A stretch of DNA of 11,992 nucleotides from Lysobacteraceae bacterium. Its GTDB lineage: Bacteria; Pseudomonadota; Gammaproteobacteria; Xanthomonadales; Xanthomonadaceae. The stretch is from the NCBI GenBank assembly GCA_004173415.1, contig SEHC01000088.1, forward strand, positions 1-11,992, given 5' to 3'. A model generated the notes under the pieces. It had not been told where the DNA came from and made no database searches. It worked only from the letters and a program-made list of their open reading frames with translations. The stretch's first letter is position 1. Every line of letters begins with the position of its first letter. The translations under genes were made by a program, and so were the position numbers. This document shows positions 1-4,415 of the stretch, one piece after another.

Positions 1-1488
1 GCGCTGTGGTCGGCGATCCGCGACAGTTACGGGCGCCTGATCGCCGGCCTGATCGACCGCGAACTGTTCAAGACCTTCTACAACACCCTGACCCGGCGCT
101 TCTTCCGCACCCGCGGCGTGGATGGGGCGATCGAGTTCATCGCCATGGACATCGAGCCCACCGATGCCATCACCCACCCGGTCGAACGGCACAGCTACGC
201 GGTGTCCGAACTGCGGCCCACCGACACCTTCACCCGGGTCCTGGGCGACTATCGCTTCAACCTGCCCTACGCGCACCGGACCCGCTGCGCGGCGGCGATC
301 GTGGTGCGGCTGCAGGACGACCTGGCCCACTGGGGCGAGAACCCGGTGCGCTCGGTCGAGCTGCTGGACACCGTGTTCTACCGCGAGCGCCGCGCCTACC
401 TGGTCGGGCGGGTGTTCGGCGAGCACCGCTTCTCGCCCTGCGTGATCGCCCTGGTCCATGACGAGCGCGGCCTGCGCGTGGACGCGGTGCTGACCCACCG
501 CGCCGACGTCGCCCAGCTCTTCAGCTATTCGCGCAGCTACTTCCACGCCGACCTGCCCACGGTCGGCGACGCGGTGGTGTTCCTGCGCACCCTGCTGCCG
601 GCCAAGCCCATCGACGAGATCTACACCGTGCTCGGCCGCGCCAAGCAGGGCAAGACCGAGCGTTTCCGCACCTTCTTCCGCCACTTCGCCAGCCAGCCCG
701 GCGAGCAGCTGGTGCATGCCGACGGCACCCCGGGCATGGTCATGGCCGTGTTCACGCTGCCCAGTTACCCGCTGGTGTTCAAGGTGATCCGCGACCAGTT
801 CGCCTATCCCAAGGAAATGACCCACCAGCAGGTCGAGGACAAGTACTCGCTGGTCTTCCACCTGGACCGCGTCGGCCGCCTGCTCGATGCCCAGCCGTAC
901 CGCTTCCTGCGTTTCCCGCGCAAGCGCTTCTCCCCGGCGCTGCTGGAAGAACTGCTGACCCGGTGCAGCAACGGGATCAGCGAAGAAGGCGAGGACATCA
1001 TCATCCACCTGGCCTACGTGCAGCGCCGGCTGCGCCCGCTCAACCTGTACCTGCGCGAGCAGAAGGCCGAGGCCGCGCGCAAGGCCGCGGTCGACTACGG
1101 CCAGGCGATCAAGGACATGGCCCGCAACAACATCTTCCCCGGCGACATGCTGCTGAAGAACTTCGGCGTGTCGCGGCACGGGCGCGCGGTGTTCTACGAC
1201 TACGATGAAGTCTGCCTGGTCACCGATTGCCACTTCCGCGACTATCCCGAGCCGACCTGCTACGAGGAGGAGATGTCCGATGGGCCGTGGTTCTACGTCG
1301 GGCCCAGGGACGTGTTCCCGGAGCGGTTCCCGCAGTTCCTCGGCCTGCCCGCCGAACAGGCACAGGCGTTGAAGGTGAAGCACGGCGACCTGTTCCGCGC
1401 GCAATGGTGGCGCGAGCTGCAAGCCGAACTACAGGCCGGCGAATATCCCGACACGCCGCCGTATCCCGAGTCGCTGCGCCTGCCGTAG
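1..1488 (+). CDS. aceK: Isocitrate dehydrogenase kinase/phosphatase AceK (5' end outside window)
   Basis: Bifunctional enzyme that phosphorylates and dephosphorylates isocitrate dehydrogenase in the cytoplasm, so setting the split of isocitrate between the TCA cycle and the glyoxylate bypass. The frame is open from base 1 to the TAG ending at 1488, giving 495 visible residues. Aligning key motifs to E. coli AceK gives a constant offset of 75. The ATP-contacting Lys (E. coli K336) is codon 261 in FKVIRD. The catalytic Asp (D457) and nearby Asn (N462) are codons 382 and 387 in NIFPGDMLLKNFG. The metal-site Asp residues (D475, D477) are codons 400 and 402 in FYDYDE. The constant spacing means about 75 N-terminal residues lie upstream and nothing is lost inside. 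The nucleotide-loop stretch GMVMAVFTLPSYPLVFK (about codons 245-261) is well kept. Internal ATGs such as 118 are not the start, because family sequence continues upstream of them. The icd partner is not in view. Confidence 0.96.
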   Translation, partial: ALWSAIRDSYGRLIAGLIDRELFKTFYNTLTRRFFRTRGVDGAIEFIAMDIEPTDAITHPVERHSYAVSELRPTDTFTRVLGDYRFNLPYAHRTRCAAAIVVRLQDDLAHWGENPVRSVELLDTVFYRERRAYLVGRVFGEHRFSPCVIALVHDERGLRVDAVLTHRADVAQLFSYSRSYFHADLPTVGDAVVFLRTLLPAKPIDEIYTVLGRAKQGKTERFRTFFRHFASQPGEQLVHADGTPGMVMAVFTLPSYPLVFKVIRDQFAYPKEMTHQQVEDKYSLVFHLDRVGRLLDAQPYRFLRFPRKRFSPALLEELLTRCSNGISEEGEDIIIHLAYVQRRLRPLNLYLREQKAEAARKAAVDYGQAIKDMARNNIFPGDMLLKNFGVSRHGRAVFYDYDEVCLVTDCHFRDYPEPTCYEEEMSDGPWFYVGPRDVFPERFPQFLGLPAEQAQALKVKHGDLFRAQWWRELQAELQAGEYPDTPPYPESLRLP

Positions 1489-1506
1489 CGCCCGCACAAG
1501 GCCGGC

Positions 1507-1529
1507 CACGGCGCCGTGCTAGGCTTTTT
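1507..1529 (+). terminator. Possible weak terminator after aceK
   Basis: A 12-nt perfect palindrome, CACGGCGCCGTG (1507-1518), is followed within seven bases by five Ts (1525-1529). It lies 19 nt after the aceK stop. The palindrome has almost no room for a loop, so the usable stem is only about four pairs. TAGGCT at 1520-1525 could instead be a -10 box for the next gene, which has a GCGGAG ribosome site at 1541-1546. The two readings cannot be separated from sequence. Confidence 0.3.
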
Positions 1530-1552
1530 CTCCCCTTGTTGCGGAGTACGCC

Positions 1553-2422
1553 ATGGATTCCCGTTCCCTGTTGCTGGCTGCATTGATCGCGATCGCCCTT
1601 CCGGCCACTTCCTTGGCCCAGGCCGCCGCCGATGCCGCCCCTGCTGCCGCGCCCGCGACCGGCGCCGCCGACCCGGCCGCGCTCGATGGCGTGCTCAAGG
1701 GCAGCTGGCGCGATCCGGCCAACGTGGCCCGCGACAAGTACCGCCACCCGGCAGAAACGCTTTCCTTCTTCGGCCTGCGCCCGGACCAGACGGTGGTGGA
1801 GATCACCCCCGGTGGCGGCTGGTATGCCGAGATCCTGGCGCCTTACCTGGCCGAGGAAGGCAAGTACGTCGCCGCGGTGGTCGATCCGCTGTCCCAGCCC
1901 GAAGGCCGCGGCCGCGACTACCAGCAGAAATCGCGCACCACCCTGGAAGGCAAGTTCGCCGCGGCGCCGGCGCAGTTCGGCAAGGCCGCGGTCGTCGCCT
2001 ACGATCCGGCCGGCCCGGTGCTGGGTCCGGCGGCGTCGGCCGATCTGGTGCTGACCTTCCGCAACGTGCACAACTGGCGCATGTCGGGCAAGGCCGAGGC
2101 GATGTTCAAGGGCTTCTTCGAGGTGCTCAAGCCGGGCGGCGTGCTCGGCGTGGTCGAACACCGGGCCAAGGCCGACGTGGCGGCCGACGACAAGAGCGGC
2201 TACGTCGGCGAGGCGCAGGTGATCGCGCTGGCCGAAGCGGCCGGTTTCACCCTGGCCGGCAAGAGCGAGGTCAACGCCAATCCGCTCGACACCAAGGACC
2301 ACCCCAACGGGGTGTGGACCCTGCCGCCGTCCAACAACCATGACAAGGCCGACGACGCCAGGTACCAGGCCATCGGCGAGAGCGACCGCATGACCCTGCG
2401 CTTCAGCAAGCCGCTGGAGTAG
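1553..2422 (+). CDS. Exported methyltransferase-like protein (COG4798 type)
   Basis: A 289-residue protein resembling the exported 'predicted methyltransferase' group COG4798. The start at 1553 has a GCGGAG ribosome site 7 nt upstream and opens a clear signal peptide: a basic start, a hydrophobic run at residues 6-18, and a likely signal peptidase I cut after S-L-A at residue 22. An Ala/Pro-rich linker follows (23-43). The class I SAM-binding motif I appears as VVEITPGGGWYAEIL (about 81-95), in which PGGG replaces the usual GxGxG, as is typical of this group. A later strand, DLVLTFRNVHNW, matches the group's motif IV region. Whether these periplasmic proteins bind SAM or methylate anything is unknown to me; no substrate can be named. 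rluE starts 30 nt after its stop in the same frame, so the two may share a transcript. Family is fairly sure, function is not. Confidence 0.85.
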   Translation: MDSRSLLLAALIAIALPATSLAQAAADAAPAAAPATGAADPAALDGVLKGSWRDPANVARDKYRHPAETLSFFGLRPDQTVVEITPGGGWYAEILAPYLAEEGKYVAAVVDPLSQPEGRGRDYQQKSRTTLEGKFAAAPAQFGKAAVVAYDPAGPVLGPAASADLVLTFRNVHNWRMSGKAEAMFKGFFEVLKPGGVLGVVEHRAKADVAADDKSGYVGEAQVIALAEAAGFTLAGKSEVNANPLDTKDHPNGVWTLPPSNNHDKADDARYQAIGESDRMTLRFSKPLE

Positions 2423-2452
2423 TCCGGCTGCCGTCGCGTCCGCGTTCGCCCG

Positions 2453-2995
2453 ATGCTGATCCTGTTCAACAAGCCGTTCGGCACGCTGTCGCAATTCACC
2501 CCGCAGGCCGCGACCTCGCACCGCAGCCTGTCCGAGTTCGGCCTGCCCGCCGGGGTCTATCCGGCGGGCCGGCTGGACCATGACAGCGAAGGGCTGTTGC
2601 TGCTGACCGACGAGGGCCCGCTGGCCGCGCGGATCACCCAGCCGCGGCATCGGCACTGGAAGCGCTATTTCGCCCAGGTCGAAGGCAGGCCCGATCCCGG
2701 GCAACTGCAGCGCCTGGCCGACGGAGTGATGTTGAAGGACGGGCCGACCCTGCCGGCCCGCGCCTACCTGCCCGCATCGCCACCCCGGTTCTGGCCGCGC
2801 GATCCGCCGATCCGGGTGCGCAAGGCGATCCCCGATGCGTGGATCTGCGTGGAGATCGCCGAGGGCCGCAATCGCCAGGTCCGGCGGATGACCGCCGCGG
2901 TCGGCCTGCCCACCCTGCGGCTGGTCAGGACCGCGGTGTGGAAGTGGGAGCTGGGCGACCTGCCGCCCGGCGCCTGGCGGGTGGCGGAGGCCTAG
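2453..2995 (+). CDS. rluE: 23S rRNA pseudouridine synthase, RluE type
   Basis: A 180-residue RsuA/RluB/E/F-family pseudouridine synthase without an N-terminal S4 domain, as expected for RluE, which in E. coli isomerises U2457 of 23S rRNA. The N-terminus LILFNKPFGTLSQFT matches the RluE start. The catalytic Asp is D42 in PAGRLDHDSEGLLLLT. Further family motifs are AARITQP, KRYFAQVEG, GPTLPA, PPIR and the C-terminal EGRNRQVRRMTAAVGLPTLRLVR. The start at 2453 has no obvious Shine-Dalgarno sequence, but no other start codon lies between it and the in-frame stop at 2420-2422 that ends the preceding gene, and it fits the family N-terminus. Tight spacing suggests co-transcription or coupling with that gene. 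The assignment to RluE rather than RluB/RluF rests on the missing S4 domain and the N-terminal match. Confidence 0.93.
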   Translation: MLILFNKPFGTLSQFTPQAATSHRSLSEFGLPAGVYPAGRLDHDSEGLLLLTDEGPLAARITQPRHRHWKRYFAQVEGRPDPGQLQRLADGVMLKDGPTLPARAYLPASPPRFWPRDPPIRVRKAIPDAWICVEIAEGRNRQVRRMTAAVGLPTLRLVRTAVWKWELGDLPPGAWRVAEA

Positions 2996-3097
2996 CCGAA
3001 GCGCCGCGGGAGCCCGGTCCCGGCGGCTCGGTGCGGAGGCCTCACTGGATGACCACGGTGATCGGCGCACCCTTGCTGCGTTGCTGGCTGCCGGCCC

Positions 3098-3106
3098 GAG
3101 GAGGAA
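3098..3106 (+). promoter_or_regulatory. Ribosome binding site that sets the blc start
   Basis: GAGGAGGAA, a strong Shine-Dalgarno sequence ending 2 nt before the ATG at 3109 (the core GAGG lies 5-10 nt upstream). It decides the lipocalin start: the frame is open much further upstream, through the end of rluE, but only the 3109 start gives a lipoprotein signal peptide. Confidence 0.75.
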
Positions 3107-3108
3107 CA

Positions 3109-3654
3109 ATGCATGCATTGCATCGCACGGCCCTGTTGTCGGCGTGCCTGGGAGCCGCGCTGATGGCCGCCTGTTCCAGCACCCAGGGCACGCGACCGAT
3201 CCCACCGGTGGCCACGGTGGACCTGCCGCGCTTCATGGGCGACTGGTACGTCATCGCCCATATCCCCACTTTCCCCGAACGCCAGGCCTGGGACGCGGTC
3301 GAGTCCTACACGCTGCGCGACGACGGACGCATCGCCACCACCTTCCGCTACCGCAAGGGCAGCTTCGACGCGCCGCTCAAGACCATGCATCCGGTCGGCA
3401 CGGTGCGCCCGGACAGCGGCAACGCGATCTGGGGCATGCAGTTCGTCTGGCCGATCCAGGCCGAGTACGTGATCGTCCATGTCGAGCCGGACTATTCGCA
3501 GACCATCGTCGGCCGCAGCGCGCGCGATTACGCCTGGGTGATGGCCAGGACCCCGCAGATCCCCGAGCAGGACTATCAGCGCCACCTGCAGCGCCTGCGT
3601 GAACTCGGCTACGACCTGGGCAAGCTGCGGCGCGTGCCGCAGTCCGAACGCTAG
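3109..3654 (+). CDS. blc: Lipocalin family outer-membrane lipoprotein, Blc type
   Basis: A 181-residue bacterial lipocalin. By family, Blc is an outer-membrane lipoprotein facing the periplasm that binds lysophospholipids or fatty acids and is tied to envelope stress. The signal peptide ends in a lipobox, MAAC, with the acylated Cys at residue 22. The +2 residue is Ser, not Asp, which favours sorting to the outer membrane. The first lipocalin signature, with its GxW, is RFMGDWYVIAHIP (G44, W46). The C-terminal Blc pattern ARDYAWVMARTPQIPEQDY and a GYDL segment near the end are also present. Length is close to E. coli Blc (177). It begins 113 nt after rluE and its stop lies directly beside the terminator of the opposing gene. 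No dedicated promoter is obvious in the upstream gap. Confidence 0.93.
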   Translation: MHALHRTALLSACLGAALMAACSSTQGTRPIPPVATVDLPRFMGDWYVIAHIPTFPERQAWDAVESYTLRDDGRIATTFRYRKGSFDAPLKTMHPVGTVRPDSGNAIWGMQFVWPIQAEYVIVHVEPDYSQTIVGRSARDYAWVMARTPQIPEQDYQRHLQRLRELGYDLGKLRRVPQSER

Positions 3655-3693
3655 AAAAGCAAACGCCCGCCGGGCGACGAGACCCGGCGGGCG
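3655..3693 (-). terminator. Intrinsic terminator for the minus-strand small gene
   Basis: A perfect 11-bp stem (CGCCCGCCGGG at 3664-3674 with its complement at 3683-3693) and an 8-nt loop. Read on the minus strand, the stem is followed by TTTGCTTTT (complement of 3655-3663), a good U-tract, so it ends the minus-strand gene at 3739-4137. On the plus strand no T-run follows, so any use for blc would be hairpin-only. It starts directly after the blc stop codon. Confidence 0.8.
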
Positions 3694-3738
3694 AGGTTGA
3701 ACGGACGACCGCGGAGCGGAACGCCCGGCTGGGAACGC

Positions 3739-4137
3739 TCAGGCCTCCGCGGAAGGCGAGGTGGTCTTGCGTGCCCGGGCGCTGCTGCGGGTGCTGGCCG
3801 ACGCGGTGGACTTGCGGGCCTTGGCACTGCCATTGCCGTTGACGCGACGGGCCTCGATCCGCTTGGACTTGCCCTCGATCGGCGCATTGGCTTCCTCGCG
3901 CTTGCGACGGCGGTGGGCCGCGTAGGCCAGCACCCCCACACCCAAGGCCGTGGCGATGCCGAGCACCGGATTGCGACGCACGAAGGCGACCGCCACCCGA
4001 CCGCCTGTCTTGGCCGCGCCCAGTGCCGCGCCGGTGCTGAGCAGCTTGCCGGCGTTCGGCGCGGCGTGCTTCAGGCTGGTGCCGGCCTGGCTGGCCAGGG
4101 TCAGTGCGCGATCGGTGATTTCATTGAACAGGCTCAT
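3739..4137 (-). CDS. Small membrane-anchored protein with basic tail, function unknown
   Basis: A 132-residue protein starting MSLFNEITDRALTLASQ. I do not recognise a named family, though similar hypothetical proteins seem common in Xanthomonadaceae. Three parts are visible. An N-terminal Ala/Gly-rich, probably helical part covers residues 1-53. One likely membrane segment covers about 57-74, preceded by FVRRNP and followed by HRRRKRE. A tail from 75 to the end is rich in Lys, Arg, Ser and Ala, with ARK-like repeats. The arrangement 'RxNP, Gly-rich hydrophobic stretch, Arg cluster' recalls the C-terminus of the ElaB/YqjD/DUF883 membrane proteins, but there the basic residues end the protein. 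The ATG at 4137 was chosen because an AGGGG lies about 10 nt upstream and the N-terminal extension to 4296 reads as translated noncoding and REP DNA. It is monocistronic and ends at its own terminator. Confidence 0.78.
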   Translation of the reverse strand: MSLFNEITDRALTLASQAGTSLKHAAPNAGKLLSTGAALGAAKTGGRVAVAFVRRNPVLGIATALGVGVLAYAAHRRRKREEANAPIEGKSKRIEARRVNGNGSAKARKSTASASTRSSARARKTTSPSAEA

Positions 4138-4264
4138 GGGTGCGGCCCCTGGGTTGATGGCTGAGAGGCGCAGTGTCCACTGGCCGATGTTCACGCCATG
4201 TCTGCGCGTGCCGCCGCGGCCGACTGTGCGCTGAACATGGAACAAAGCGGGGTGCGAAGGCGCC

Positions 4265-4285
4265 GTAGGAGCGACGCCAGTCGCG
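4265..4285 (+). repeat. REP element, GTAGGAGCG type, left copy of an inverted pair
   Basis: Begins with the GTAG head and GAGCGAC, then a short hairpin: GCGAC, loop GCCA, GTCGC. This is the layout of GTAG-headed REP elements described in Stenotrophomonas and its relatives. It is a perfect 21-bp inverted match to 4339-4359 across a 53-bp spacer, so the pair could form a long cruciform or an RNA hairpin. It lies between the 5' end of the small membrane gene and the 3' end of hrpB. Confidence 0.8.
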
Positions 4286-4338
4286 AAGCTGGCCATGCCT
4301 GATTCGAAGCGGGATGTGGGCTGGCGGGTTCACGGCGC

Positions 4339-4359
4339 CGCGACTGGCGTCGCTCCTAC
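4339..4359 (-). repeat. REP element, right copy of the inverted pair
   Basis: Exact reverse complement of 4265-4285, with the GTAG head facing outward at 4356-4359. Both arms are identical, which implies recent origin or maintenance by gene conversion. No REP-associated transposase (RAYT) is in the window. Confidence 0.8.
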
Positions 4360-4363
4360 AGCA

Positions 4364-4378
4364 GCCCGACGCTCCTAC
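4364..4378 (-). repeat. Partial third REP copy
   Basis: Read on the minus strand this is GTAGGAGCGTCGGGC, sharing the nine-base head GTAGGAGCG with the adjacent pair but lacking its hairpin. It sits 4 bp from the right arm in the same orientation and looks like a truncated or decayed copy. Confidence 0.6.
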
Positions 4379-4389
4379 GGTGGCTCGGC

Positions 4390-4405
4390 GCGCCTGCGCA
4401 GGCGC
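4390..4405. repeat. 16-bp perfect palindrome downstream of hrpB
   Basis: GCGCCTGCGCAGGCGC, lying 10 bp beyond the hrpB stop. It could fold after transcription of hrpB, but no T-run follows on the minus strand, so I do not call it an intrinsic terminator. The rest of 4138-4415 outside the REP elements shows no gene. Confidence 0.5.
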
Positions 4406-4415
4406 CGATATTGGA

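Noticed and set aside
2839..3108. Upstream extension of blc, including ATG at 3049
   Set aside because: The extension overlaps rluE out of frame and would place the lipoprotein signal in the middle of the protein. The start at 3109 has a strong ribosome site and a proper lipobox.
1220..3205. Long open frame on the minus strand (661 codons)
   Set aside because: It lies antisense to the methyltransferase-like gene, rluE and blc, all well supported by motifs. Its translation is low-complexity Arg/Gly/Ala-rich sequence, the usual shadow in GC-rich DNA.
3664..3693. Bidirectional terminator also serving blc
   Set aside because: The stem is symmetric, but the plus-strand side lacks a T-run, so only the minus-strand use is supported.
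4138..4296. N-terminal extension of the minus-strand small protein to 4296
   Set aside because: The extra 53 residues are translated from REP DNA and spacer and have no protein-like pattern. The internal ATG at 4137 has a ribosome-binding-like AGGGG.
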